Below are positions 32,679 to 43,985 of a stretch of DNA of 64,000 nt, one piece after another (position 1 is the stretch's first letter; each line of letters opens with the position of its first letter). The notes below the pieces were generated by a model. That model made no database searches. It had not been told where the DNA came from and was given only the letters and a program-made list of their open reading frames with translations. The stretch is from Cylindrobasidium torrendii FP15055 ss-10 (lineage: Eukaryota; Basidiomycota; Agaricomycetes; Agaricales; Physalacriaceae): positions 111,781 to 175,780 of the forward strand of contig KN880459.1 of the NCBI GenBank assembly GCA_000934385.1, read 5' to 3'. Made by a program: the position numbers and the translations under genes.

Positions 32679-34717
32679 ATGAGGTCCACCACTGCCTCCC
32701 TTGCCATTCTGTCGCTCGCCTCCGTCGCGATTGCACATAATGCCCATGACAGCGCGAAAAGGCACCACCGGATGAAGAGGACGCCTGCCCGCAGGTCGGA
32801 CAGCGTGACAGCGTACTATGGATACCAGGTGTGTGTTCACCGTCGTCCGCCGCGACCCCGGCCAACTAATTCGCCCGCCAGAACAACGTCAACGGCGCTT
32901 GTGGCTGGCTCAGCACGGATACCGACTACATCTGTGGTCTCTCTTCGTCCGAGGTATCCTCGAGCTTCCAAGATAACTGCGGCAAGCAGGTACGAGCGTT
33001 CGACAGAGTACAATACAGTACAACCAACTTATACATGTTTTGTAGGTCAAGGTCACCCTCGCTAGCGACGCCTCCAAGACCGTTACCTGCACGGTGACCG
33101 ACGAGTGCGCAAACTGCGACCTTTACCTCTCCACCGCCGCCTTCACTGCGCTCGGCGGTTCTCTGGATGCTGGCATGCGTATGTTGCGACCTGAGCACAA
33201 GGCGACTGTGATGATGATGCTAACCTGATCCGTGTAGTTGATGTCACCTGGGAATACACCGACGGCGCGGCCGCACCTACCACTTCGGCGGCGTCTTCAG
33301 ACGAGGCTGCCGACGATGGCGCGAAACTTGTTGGTGATGCCACGTCCGACGCAGCTGCCGTTACTTCGTCGCCGCTCCCGGCGGTGACCTCTGAGGTTTA
33401 CTCTTCGGTTGTAGCTGCATCCACGTACTCCGAGGCTGCCACCAGCAGTACGTGATAGTCCACGTTGGATCCATTACAATCACTAACGTACTCCCCAGCC
33501 TACTCAGCCTCGACGCCCGCCAACACCGGCTCTACCTCCACTGATGGCTGGAAGCTGAGCACTGCCCTTTCCGGAGAAGGTCTCTTCGACTTCTTCAACT
33601 TGTACGTTCTTTTTAGTGCGACTTTCCAATCTGCCGCTGATGGTTCCGGGATTCTAGCGACACTGGTGCTTCGGACAACAGCGGTGCCGCGATGTACGTT
33701 GGCCGTGATGCTGGCTTGACCTACGCAAACGGCGACGGACATGCGGTTATTGCCATCGACAGCACTCAATATGCCGCCCTGCGGAACTCTATTCGCATGA
33801 CCTCCTCGGAGACTTTCAACGTCGGTACGTATCATCTTGTTTCGCTCAGGAGCCGTATTCTAAAAATGCCTAGGATCTTTGGTTATTGTTGATGTCCAGG
33901 AGATGCCTGCGACTTGCGGTGTGTGAGTGCTATCAGCACTAGGCCAGCCTTCCATATGCTAATTTACACTTCTAGCTGGCCCGCCATCTGGATGAACGGT
34001 GACGGTGTCTGGCCCTTCTCTGGTGAAATTGATATCGTCGAGGGTGTCAACACGTACGTGCTTCACTTGCTGATTTGATCGGAACTGATGGTTGGCCTGC
34101 AGCTACACTCAGAACGTCGTCTCCGTCCACACTGGCAGTGGCTGCTCGCTCAGCTCCAACATTGTCAGCAGCCTTTCCAAGGCTGTCCTCAAGAGCCCCC
34201 ACACTCTTGACTGCGACGCCACCATCGACACTGCTGCCTGCGGCTTCAACATGAACTCGAAGACCACCTACGGCCAGCCGTTCAACGCTGCTGGTGGAGG
34301 AACCTACGCTGTCTCCATCACCGATGCTGGCATCTCGTTCTACTTCTGGCAGCAGGGCTCCGTTCCCGCCGATGTCTACTCCAAGACCCCCACTCCCAGC
34401 GGCTGGGGAGATGCCGATGTCACCATCGGTGCCAACGACTGCAACATTGGCAACAACTTCAAGAACCTCCGCCTCGTTATCAACACTAACCTTGGCGGCA
34501 GCTTTGCCGGTGGTGTCTGGGCTGCTAGTGCGTTCAATCCTTAACCTTGCCCATCTTTAAGATTCTAACTCTCGCTTGCAGCTGGAAACGGTCAGGACCA
34601 GACTTGCGCGGACCAGACTGGCTTCAGCAACGCGTATGACTACGTCAGCCAGGTTGGCTCTGCCTTCGCCGACGCCAAGTGGGTCATCCGCTCGCTCGAC
34701 GTCTACAGCCAGTAATT
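32679..34717 (+). CDS. Secreted expansin-like DPBB domain fused to GH16 glucanase
   Basis: Signal peptide RSTTASLAILSLASVAIA. Domain 1 (about residues 45-135) is a double-psi beta-barrel of the expansin/RlpA type: TAYYGYQNNVNGACGWLS, NCGKQVKVTLAS, CTVTDECANCDLYLS and DAGMLDVTWEYTDG. An Ala/Ser/Thr-rich linker of ~80 residues follows. Domain 2 is GH16: GLFDFFNFDTGASDNSG, YVGRDAGLTYANGDGHAVIA and WPAIWMNGDGVWPFSGEIDI, with the catalytic E-x-D-x-x-E in GEIDIVEGV. It ends KWVIRSLDVYSQ. Ten or so short introns; every join is in frame, and the exon 33238-33451 contains both the end of the DPBB and the linker, so this is one gene. GH16 here resembles fungal endo-1,3(4)-beta-glucanases. The substrate is inferred as beta-glucan. 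Confidence 0.88.
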
Positions 34718-35267
34718 TTGTGACACCTTACCTACCATTTCTCCCTTGGGTACCGCGGCATACAATATCTCTTAAGGGAACTAGTTCGGAGTCTTAGGAT
34801 GCATGTGTATGTACATAACTACTAGACTTTGGATGTCTGTCTCGCTCTATACCTTTGCCCCGCGAGGCCTTGCTTTCAATTGACGATCTTTTGGCTCTTT
34901 TCGTTTGAATTTTCCATTGGGAAATTGGCTGCCTTCAGGGCACTGGTTGCGTCTCGAGAAAGCCATGGAAACTTCATGAAGGCCAATCGCATGCGCTTCA
35001 CCACTTCACCAAGTTGTGTGAGGTCCACCAATAAACATTAAACACTCATTGAGGGATGCATGGCTGAGGAGCGATATTCGTTCTCTGGGCCTCTGTTATT
35101 GGTGAAGGTAGACTGACGACACACAACCATCTGTTGCCACAAGCCAATCCACACGAACCAACCAACGTGTCCCGGCTAGCCAGTATCCCTCCTCCCCGGA
35201 GGCAGTCGCGCTGAAAATGGCGCACACTCCAGCGACATATTTGGAAATACGTTCTTTTTATACGCCG
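34718..35267. other. Convergent intergenic region
   Basis: This lies between the stops of the DPBB-GH16 gene (plus) and the USP10-like gene (minus). No gene or repeat recognised. Confidence 0.4.
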
Positions 35268-37992
35268 CTATCGTAATCGCCTATAGAACAACAAATACGC
35301 CGTCCTTTCGTCTCTCTCCCAAGCATCAAAGACGTCCGCTGGTCTCACATCCGACACCAGCTCGTCGTCAATCCGTATCCAGCCCTCGCGCGCGCCATAT
35401 CGTGCCGGGTGCAACACATCCAGCGTGTAGTGGCCCCCAGATGCTGAGATGCCATGATGATAGAGCGCACCAAACAGCTTGTACCGCGCTGGTTGCGTTT
35501 TGCGAGCAGAGGGTGCCATGATTTCTGTTCCTCATCAGCCTGGATTGCATGTCGGGGGATGAGAATGAAACGTACCATTCGAAATCTCGAGCTCTGGCCC
35601 AAAGCGCACTTGCTTTGCGACCTTCACGACATCACCAACCTGGGTGTCGAAGTGGAAGCGCTTGACGTGCAGGGTGAGGATGGACGGCAGTGTGTCGAGG
35701 AGCACTTGCTGGCTCGCCTCGACGGTCGTCCCAGGTCGCGCAGAAGACGCCATCTGGATGGACTGGGGATCCGTGATATGCTTCATCGCATCCTCGATGG
35801 TGTGGATGTGCTCAGGCTGATCGTTGCTAAGTATGCATGCAATGAACGACAAGCGAGCATCCCACCTGAATATCCAAACGCAGAGATCTCCAGTCCTCGA
35901 TTGTGACCGAATCCTTCTGCTGGGGCGCGCGCAAGGTCGAACGAGCTTTTCCGCCGAAGATTTTTGTAATCGGGGACTCGGTCGTTTTGGTCTGCGAGGC
36001 GCTTCAGCAATGCTGGACGCGAAGAACCAAGATATTCTTACCGTCCTCGTAATGACCGTCCTGTTTTTCTTACCAACCTCGAGCCAGCCATCATCCGCCT
36101 GGGGCGCGTCCTCTTCATGCTCCTCTACTGCTGGCGCGGTTTCTTCAACGGGGTCAAGGACATTCGCCATATGAAGCAATTCCTCCTCTAGAGTGTCAAG
36201 GTAAAATCCAAGGAATTCTTCTGCATCCTCCTGGTTTCCTCCCTAAGTGGTATAGCCTCGTGAGCGGCAAGACCACAACAGCCAGACACCAACATACCCG
36301 CATAGAGTCGAACCTCTTCTTTTCCTTCATCGCATCGTAGATAAAGGTTGGAATAAAAGACTCGGGGAACTCATCGTTTTCCTCTTGCGTGGCCCTGTCC
36401 TTTCCTTTCCGTCCAGGCGAAGTTGGGTTCTCCTTCGGTTTGTCTGCCTCGTAGAAATTCTTCAAAAACTCGATCGTCGCATTAGTGAGCGGTGCATCGT
36501 TCATAATGCGTTCCCCGGTGCCAACGAGTCTGCCGAGCTCATGAAAGAGCCGGAAGAACGGTGGGCAGTAGAGCAGAATCTGGAGGACCGAGTTCGCGAA
36601 ACACATGTTGCCAGTGTTGATGAGGCCGCGAGGCTTGAGCTTGGACGGTGACGGTGCCGGCGCAGACAATGCAGGGTTGCCAGTGGTTAGCAGAGAAATC
36701 AGATCGTTCTTCTTGCTTGGAGATACGGGTGCTGGTGCTACGGCTGGAATGGAGAAACCGACGACAGCAGAAGTGGGAAGCGCATTCTTGGCAGGCGTAT
36801 TGGAAGGCGTTGTCCGCAGCAAAGATGCCCACGATTTCTTTGCTGGAGGAGTTGCTGCTACTGGAGTCGGTTCTTGTTTGGCCTCTTGAACCGCTGAAGC
36901 AGCTATGGACACAGAGGTATTGGTAGAAAGTGGCGAGCCAGGGACCGTTGGCGTCTCAGTAGGGACAGTTGAGGACGAGGATGACTCGAACTGGATATCT
37001 TCTGAAGGAGCTTTTTCGGTGGCTGCCTCAGGTTCAGTTTGGACATCGACAGCTGCCTCGTCCACTTGTACGTATTCCGCCGGGGCCTCATTGCTGTCTG
37101 CTGCTGATTCAACGGAGTTGACAGTTGGCGTTGGTTTGGGTTCTGGAGGCGCAGCTGGTGGTTCCACTGGCGGTGGTAGTTGAAGAGCCTCGCGAACGAT
37201 ACGATCCGGTGGTTTGCACCGAGGGGAGAAGATGATACCAGGCGCGTTTGAAGGATCGTCCGGCCGTCGTGACCAGATAACCCATTCCGATGATGCTAAT
37301 GCGCTGGGCTGTGGTACAGACGTATAGGACGATGCTGTAGACGCAGCAGAAGTGGGGCGAACGGTGTGTACAGAGGATGAAGTGGGTGTAGGCGGCAGGT
37401 CTGTCGTCGCAGTCGCAGGCGATGGTGGTTTGGCTTCAGCCGGGGGCGCCTGCTCGATGGACACTGGCGGAAATGTTGTCAAAGAAGGGCTGGCAGATAC
37501 GACGATGGGATGTGTGGGTACATCCTGTACAGGTGGATGCGTTGCAAGCTGTTTTGGAAGCGGGGACATTGGCGGAGGCTGCCATGCCTGCGGTGGTGGA
37601 GGAGGAGGATAAGGCACTGGTGATGCGGATTGATAATGATATGGCGCAGCGAATTGTGGTGGCGGATAATGTGGTGATATGGGTGCTGCATGAAGTACGG
37701 GCGAGTGAGCCATGACTGGCGAATACGGCGGCGCGTGTGGATGGGATCCGTAATGGTGAGGCCCTCCACGGCCATGTTGATTGTAGTGTCCACCACGTCC
37801 CCGGCCAGCCATATGTGGCGGAGGCATTGGGTGTCCTCCGTGCATTTGAGGTGGCATGTGAGGGTACGGCGCATACTGGTACGCGTTCGGACCCGCGCCG
37901 TTTGGTCCGTACATCATCTGGGGCGGCGGCACAGGAGAGGATCGTGAGTTGTAGTAGTTTGAAGGTCCAGCAGGGGTGTAGTGTGCTGCCAT
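35268..37992 (-). CDS. Ubiquitin-specific protease, USP10/Ubp3 family
   Basis: A cysteine deubiquitinase. The N-terminal ~430 residues are disordered and Pro/Gly/Tyr/His-rich (for example QYAPYPHMPPQMHGGHPMPP), then Ser/Thr/Pro-rich, as in fungal Ubp3 proteins. The catalytic Cys box is GLINTGNMCFANSVLQILLY; GNQEDAEEFLGFYLDTLEEE follows. A segment ITKIFGGKARSTL and VTIEDWRSLRLDIQ matches the core of human USP10. The His box is YHHGISASGGHYTLDV, and the protein ends ERDERTAYLLFYRRLR. Yeast Ubp3 works with Bre5 in vesicle traffic, ribophagy and stress granules. An extra in-frame Met six codons upstream (38010) is possible; I chose MAAHYTPAG. Five exons. Confidence 0.93.
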
Positions 37993-39034
37993 TGTGCTGA
38001 TGTAACGCAAAGAAGGCTTGGGTGAGCAGATGGCTAAATGAGACGATCATCACCACTCACCCGTCTGACATCAATAAAGTCCCTCCCAGCTTCTCAAATG
38101 GATATTCTTTCTCGACGATATGTTACTTCCAGTGTGGGAATGTTGCGCGTCGCGCTCGCCGCGTCGGGACGAAGTCGTGGATGGAAGTAGCTTGAAGTCA
38201 CAAGTTGAAATAATATTGCTGACCAACGGGATTGTGACTCGGCAAGTGCCGTGAGACTGGACGCCACTTTGCTGATAACTTTGCTACGTGAAAGGTAGGT
38301 TCCCAATGGTGCGTACATACTACACCAAATATGATGCACTTGACGTGTAAATTGGGATAGAAATGACCGTACACAGATTGTGTGTCCATCAATCTCCGAG
38401 TCGATAAATGCACGCCCTTGACACGGACAAAATCATGACGCTGTACGGTAGCGGGGATTCCCCTCTGAGCCTTCCAGATCATGTTGTTTCTCAGTTTCTG
38501 CAGACTCGTATTTCTGCATTTATATTTGTCCAAGCAAATCTCGAGCCTCAAGAGGCTCCCTTCGAAAGGGACCGTCGGTACTCTGAGAGAAGGCAAACAG
38601 ACAAGGAGGCTGGGCAAACTTTCCCGATAGACCACATTTTTCACTCACAGGCGCTGACAATGAACCCTGGTGGTGGGGAGTAAGTTTGCATAGCACGAAG
38701 AGTAAGCGCTAGAGTACTACATGAACCAACGAATGACTGTCGCAAAGCATTTCCCGTCGAGGTTATTGCGGTCGCTTTGACTGAGGTCGAGATAAGGTAT
38801 ACTGCGATGCCTAGTGCCTAGTGCGAGGCCGTTGTGAGTTTGTTGTGAGTCGAACGCAGGACGTAAAGAGCGAGCACTGCCACTGTGATGTAACGGAAAC
38901 GCGTCACCGTGATTAGGACTGATTCCGACCAAAGTAGTTACTTGCCTCCTGCCATCACCACTGTAGTTTCGGCGTAGCTCAGGTCCGCCTCCATCACCAA
39001 CGTTGCGGAAGACGAGAAAGAAGGCATACGAACG
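37993..39034. other. Divergent intergenic region, about 1.0 kb
   Basis: This lies between the USP10-like gene start (minus) and the Pns1-like gene start (plus), so it holds both promoters. No gene or repeat recognised. Confidence 0.4.
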
Positions 39035-41283
39035 ATGACAAGCTCTTTCGCGGCCTTTGCGTCGCAAATGTTGCACCGACCCTCACCTTCCGCCGACGCC
39101 GACGAGCCAATGTTTTTCTCCTTCACAAGCGGGGGCGGTGGACGGAGCATGCGTTTGGACGAGGATGATGATGAAGAGGACCCCCATCTGCATATGCGAG
39201 AGTCAGACGATCCATATGGCCAATACGACGAGTCGGATGATGATGACCATAGTGAAGGGGGATGGTTAGCACATCAAGGATCACCACTCTTACCGTCCCC
39301 TGGCCCTTCCTCACCGTCGCCACCACCTCCACCACCGCGGACGGAAACACGGGCGCACAAACCCCAGCAACAACATATATCCCTGACTGCATCCCTTCTA
39401 CCCCAGACCTCCCCGCACTCTGTGTTCTCGTTGCCATTGGTTCCTGCGCGGCGCCCAACGGCCTTCAACGACTTTCCTTACATTGCAGCCTACCTGGCTT
39501 GCGTCACAGCATGTATAATTGCATGTATAGCCCTGCTCTTTTCCAAACCTCCCAATCGCACCGACTACAAGACACTCATCCAGACCATACCCCTCCTCAC
39601 CATCCTCACCGTTCTCGCTGCCGCGCTCTCATACGGTCACCTATTCGTTCTCAAGATTTTTGCTCGCCCAGCCTTACTCGCGTCGTCCCTGCTCGTGCCC
39701 ATCAGCCTGGCAATATGTGCACTCTGGGCCTTTGTAGGATCTTTCACCTACGAGGGTGAACCAACATGGGGAGAATCGGTCGGGCTGAGACTATTCAGCT
39801 TGATTCCTCTGGTACTATCTATCCTTGCCTTCCGCAACCTGGACCAACTACCACGAGACATCCACACTACGGTATCTATGCTCGAACTTATCGACCGCGT
39901 ACTGCGCGCGAACCCTCTTCTCCTGGGTGTCAGTCCAGCCCTACTTGTTGGCCTTTGGATCGCTAGCATCCCGTTTGTCACCATCCTATTCCGCGTCGAC
40001 ATGATTATCGGTTGGGGAGCAATAGGCGCTATAGGGACATGGCTGTGGACGTGGGGGGTAGCACGGGGTATCATGCGCGTCGTGGTGGCCGGGGTTGTGG
40101 GCTCGCATTACTTCAATCCGCGCGCTGGAGACACACGTCCTCTGCACGCGGCTGGCCATAGAGCGACGCAAACATCCCTGGGATCAGTCATTGTTGCCAG
40201 CCTGATCCTCACCATTATACGCATGTTGGGTCTTCTATCCATAGGCCTTGGCCGGTTGCCTATCTACACCTCTGTACCCTTCCTAGTATCGTTTAGCCGA
40301 TGGGCGGTGCGATGGCTAGACAGTGTCACATCATCGCTGTCAAAGTTTGCGCTCACCTGGGTCGGTCTCACTGGAGAGACATTCTTCAACGCGGCGCGCA
40401 AGAGCCAGTCGGTCAGCGCGGAGACCATGAAGCAGAAGCTCGCTAGGCCACCTTCATTGAGGCTGCTTCTGACAACCACAGCAACATTGCCTCTCCCGTC
40501 GTTCCTTATCCTTTACCTCTTTGTGGCCCATACGTTGAACGCACCGAACAAGGCATTAGGGATCGCTATCATGGGCGGAGCAGTGACACTACTGACGGCA
40601 TGGATGTGTGTTGGACTTATTCGTGACATCGGGGACTCTCTGTGGATGGCTTGGTGTATCGACCAACAACAACCGACAGGGAGTGAACGTCGCGCGATGA
40701 ATGCGGAATGGCGCGAGGATGTCACCCGTGCAGTGCGTATTTTGCTGTATTTTGGCTTGAATACACTCACAGGGAAATCTAGTTCGAATACAGGCCGTCG
40801 CAACAGCCTGCAACGCAGCCGATACGGCGGTTCCCTCCGCCCCCTCCCGAGGCCCAGTCGACGCTGCCTGTGTATTCTCCCCCGCGACCGCCAGCACGGC
40901 AACTCAGGTCACCAACCCCACCGCCCATGCAGCCTCGCGCACAGTACGCATACTCGCCACCACAGCAACCTCGGCGTTTGCAAAGCCCGCCAATGCACGA
41001 ACCCGAGCCCGAACCATTAAACGTGGACGACTTGGATCCTTTCGATACAGAGCATACCCCAATGCCTTCTGTGATGGACGAGTCCAGCCAGTCTCGCGCG
41101 TACACAGAATCTCGAGGAAGCTCGTTCACCCAGTCGATGCGCGGCCCAACTCAGTCGTCTGTTCTGGCAGCGGTGCAAAGCAGTAGTAGCAGCAGTCGGT
41201 TGCCGGATTCGGACTCGGAGAGTGAGGAAGAGGATGGAGGTGTGTTTCCTGGATCTGGGTTGTTCGGGAGTGGAGGATTGTGA
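39035..41283 (+). CDS. PNS1: Pns1/choline-transporter-like (CTL, SLC44) membrane protein
   Basis: Two exons, 39035-40732 and 40783-41283, give 732 residues. The N-terminal ~150 residues are cytosolic, with acidic (DEDDDEEDPH) and Pro-rich (SPSPPPPPPR) segments. About ten membrane spans follow from FPYIAAYLACVTACIIACIA to NKALGIAIMGGAVTLLTAWM. Family blocks include VVAGVVGSHYF, RPLHAAGHRATQTSLGSV and GLTGETFFNAARKSQ, all typical of CTL proteins. The 50-base intron (GTGCGT...ATCTAG) is needed: without it the frame runs into Arg/Ser/His-rich sequence, whereas splicing leads to a Pro-rich then Ser/Asp/Glu-rich cytosolic tail ending GSGLFGSGGL. Despite the name, the yeast homologue Pns1 has not been shown to transport choline. 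Confidence 0.92.
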
Positions 41284-41840
41284 GCGACAGGAGGTGGGTG
41301 GTGAGTAGCTAGTAGCTAGGACTTCATTAGGTGCATGTCTAGAACAATCATTCCGATGCTGTTTCGTTGTTTCTGCTGTATATACTTCATACTAAATTAT
41401 GCTACGGTGTGATGATAGAGAATCTCATAAATGAACTGGTTGACCGACGCTGTGTAGCGTGGAATGCAGGCTTGCATTCTACATGGCGCACTACGCTGGC
41501 ATGTCTTTATGCATTGCTACTCAGTCCAGTATCCAACGTCAGGCGGGTCAACTTCAAATGATGAAGTCGGCCAGTTTCCAACCAATTTTCGAAAGAGGCG
41601 TCGCTTAAGAGCTTCATCCGTAAAGATCAAAATGATAGATATCATTGCGAATTTCCAGCCAAGTATATGAAAGAATAATCTGGAAAACCACACAACAGCA
41701 GATATCGTACGAAGTCCAACAACAAGGGATGAGTCCGACACTGTATCATATGCTATCTAATGTATACAATGGTCGTATACTTGCTCTGGAAAGCGCATTA
41801 GCACCAGTAAGAACGCTGTGAAGTAGATAGACCTCACGAT
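41284..41840. other. Convergent intergenic region
   Basis: Between the Pns1-like stop (plus) and the thaumatin-like stop (minus). AT-rich and repeat-free by eye; nothing recognised. Confidence 0.4.
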
Positions 41841-42509
41841 TTAAGCACAGAAAGTGATAGTGTAGGTGAGGCCGAGGTCAGAGTTGCGGTCGGCGGCATA
41901 GTCCTCGGGGGAGTCATAAGCCTGGTCAGGCGGGCAGTTGGAAACGGAGCAGTAAACGCTCTGGCCATCGCTCGCCGCGAGCTTGGTGTTGAGGTTGACG
42001 GTCGCGTCGACGCGGGAAAGATCCCACGCAGTGCGCTCTCCACCCCACTGGCCGAAGTCGCCGTAGCCAAATTCAGAGTAGAGGACACCGGCGGTGATGC
42101 CTGCGTCGTTGCAGACGAGGCCACCGTTGCAGGCGCCAGTTGCGCAGTTGGCACCGTTTCCATCACAGCCAGTACGGCCCCATGCGCGGATGCCCTTGGA
42201 GGTTGTTAGCTCTGAGGGTATGGGAGATAAAGGACTGGATACTTACGAGAGCCTTGTCGTCGACACCGAACGAGGTGCTGGCACCGGGAGCAAGGGACTC
42301 GCCGAAGGCAACAGAGGTATCGGGTTGACCGTTGGGGGCCTTTCCAACAGCGGGCCAGACAGCTGTGAAAAAGGTCAGTTGTCTGTGAGGATAATCTGTG
42401 CTATAGAGGGCAACATACTCTCGCCACAGCTGTTCTGGAAGTTGATGGTGAACGCCGCGGAGGACGAGACGAAGGTAGCAAGAGCGACAAGAGCGGCGGA
42501 AGTCTTCAT
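41841..42509 (-). CDS. Small secreted thaumatin-like protein
   Basis: Three exons give about 185 residues. The signal peptide is KTSAALVALATFVSSSAA, then FTINFQNSCGETVWPAVGKA, the thaumatin N-terminal motif. Further family blocks are GIRAWGRTGCDGNG, TGACNGGLVCNDAGITAG, TVNLNTKLAASDGQSVYCSV and the C-terminal DLGLTYTITFCA. I count eight Cys after the signal peptide; typical plant thaumatin-like proteins have sixteen and short ones ten, so this is a short form lacking domain II. Fungal members have been linked to beta-glucan binding or hydrolysis at the wall, for example in mushroom tissue. A TATA box lies upstream. Confidence 0.92.
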
Positions 42510-42593
42510 TGTGTTGGAGTCGTAAAGAATAAGGGGAAGAAAAGTAGAAGGTTGAAGATGAAGTGATGAAAACTTTGGACTGTGCTGCGACGC

Positions 42594-42601
42594 CTTATAT
42601 A
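42594..42601 (-). promoter_or_regulatory. TATA box of the thaumatin-like gene
   Basis: TATATAAG on the minus strand, about 85 bases upstream of the start codon at 42509. Confidence 0.6.
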
Positions 42602-42984
42602 CTCCCCATCATGTTCCATGCCCGACAAAACAAGCTCGCGACAGCATGTGGTCCGTGACCAAAGGATACACGGTGAAACTGTGCCGATGTCGTGGTCCTC
42701 GATGTATCATGATCATATGGGCGCGTTTGACGACGAGATGGTCAACTGTTGATGTAGTCTAAATCCCATTTGGACGCGTACCCAGCTAGAAATACTTGGA
42801 CTGTAAGTGCCCATTCTTCGAAGATCCCCGTAGGACGCTATGAGAGTATCATCCCGGCTCAAAGACCAAGATACCTGTCTGTTCTGTTGGGTGCTAGAAA
42901 TAGGTGGCACAATTAATCTTCAGCCCCGTTTCGCATGTTTTTCCATTTATCTGCTCACGTCGAAAGATGAATTCATTGTTAGCT

Positions 42985-43005
42985 CTCAGCGCTCAGCGCT
43001 CAGCG
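42985..43005. repeat. Three tandem copies of CTCAGCG
   Basis: Exact 7-base units at 42985, 42992 and 42999 with no gap. Probably simple replication slippage; no function assigned. Confidence 0.6.
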
Positions 43006-43985
43006 GGTAAGCGGGTGACTCGCCCGGGTTGCGAGAAACTCAGAGGCGTATCCCGCCTTTCAACTTGAGAGCGCAAAAAGTCATCACCGAAATACAGTGG
43101 GCCTCATGCTTTGGCTGTTACAGACGTCACAGAGCCTAGGAGTCCAGGTATCGAATTTATTATAGCAGTCGAAATACGGCCTGTGAAACTGATGGTGGCC
43201 CGTCCGAAGGCTGGTAAACATTTGCGAGTTACTGTGGTGGTCACGGTAGACCTTGTAGAACCGTTGATTATGTCAGCGTTCAGCAGGCTGAGAAAGAGAG
43301 ACCACTTTTACAAACCACTTTTTGTTATCCTCTATTGTAGGACCATCGAAAATACCAAAGCGTTACGCGTTGGGAAATACTAATTGCGCAGAGTTGAAGG
43401 GAAAGTTGATGCTTGCACACTTCGGACCGATGGCGCCGCGATGTTTGACACTTCCTCTTGACGGTCATGGTGGATGGATCTACCAGCTCCAAAAGGATGT
43501 CGCCTATTCCTGCAACTTCTAAATACTCAAATCCTCGAAGCACATAGCTTTCCTGAAGTATTGGCCCCATGTTAGCGCACATTTCCTCCAGGATCAACAC
43601 AAGTACCGAGGGCATATCCTCCTTCCTCTTTGCGATTTTTTATCGTTGCAACAGCTCCAAAAACTGTATATGGCACCCAGGCGCCGCATTCACAGTTGCT
43701 GTAGGTCCTTCAGTTAACAAAGAGTACTATGATCGCTTCAACGGTCCGTCCAACCTTTCTTTCGGACCGAGATATTCCTTTTCCTGTCCCCACATAAGAA
43801 TCGGTATATTCACGGGCCTACGAATTCCTGTAATTCCCAGAAGCGTGAGCTCCAGACTTTTAGACGTCGTACTGGGGAGTCCGGTGAGCCCCAATAAGGG
43901 AAGGTTGGGGACGAACTCTCACATGATATTCCTTGCATGCCCTGCTCAATACAAGATCTCAGTGGCTTCAATCCTGTCTCCCACC

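Larger units (their letters stand above)
42510..43985. other. Divergent intergenic region, about 1.5 kb
   Basis: It contains the thaumatin-like promoter with its TATA box and a small tandem repeat at 42985-43005, both listed separately. From about 43569 a frame is open into the unknown gene at 43986, but it has no domain and the ATG at 43986 has better context. Confidence 0.4.

Noticed and set aside
40733..41020. Unspliced C-terminus of the Pns1-like protein
   Set aside because: It gives an Arg/His/Ser-rich tail unlike the family; a 50-base intron restores a normal acidic Ser/Pro tail to 41283.
42985..43005. CTCAGCG triplet repeat as a possible regulatory array
   Set aside because: Three adjacent units with no spacing are better explained by slippage; kept only as a repeat.
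43569..43985. Upstream extension of the unknown protein at 43986
   Set aside because: The extension is Ser/Pro-rich without motif and the ATG at 43986 has a strong context; kept only as a possibility.
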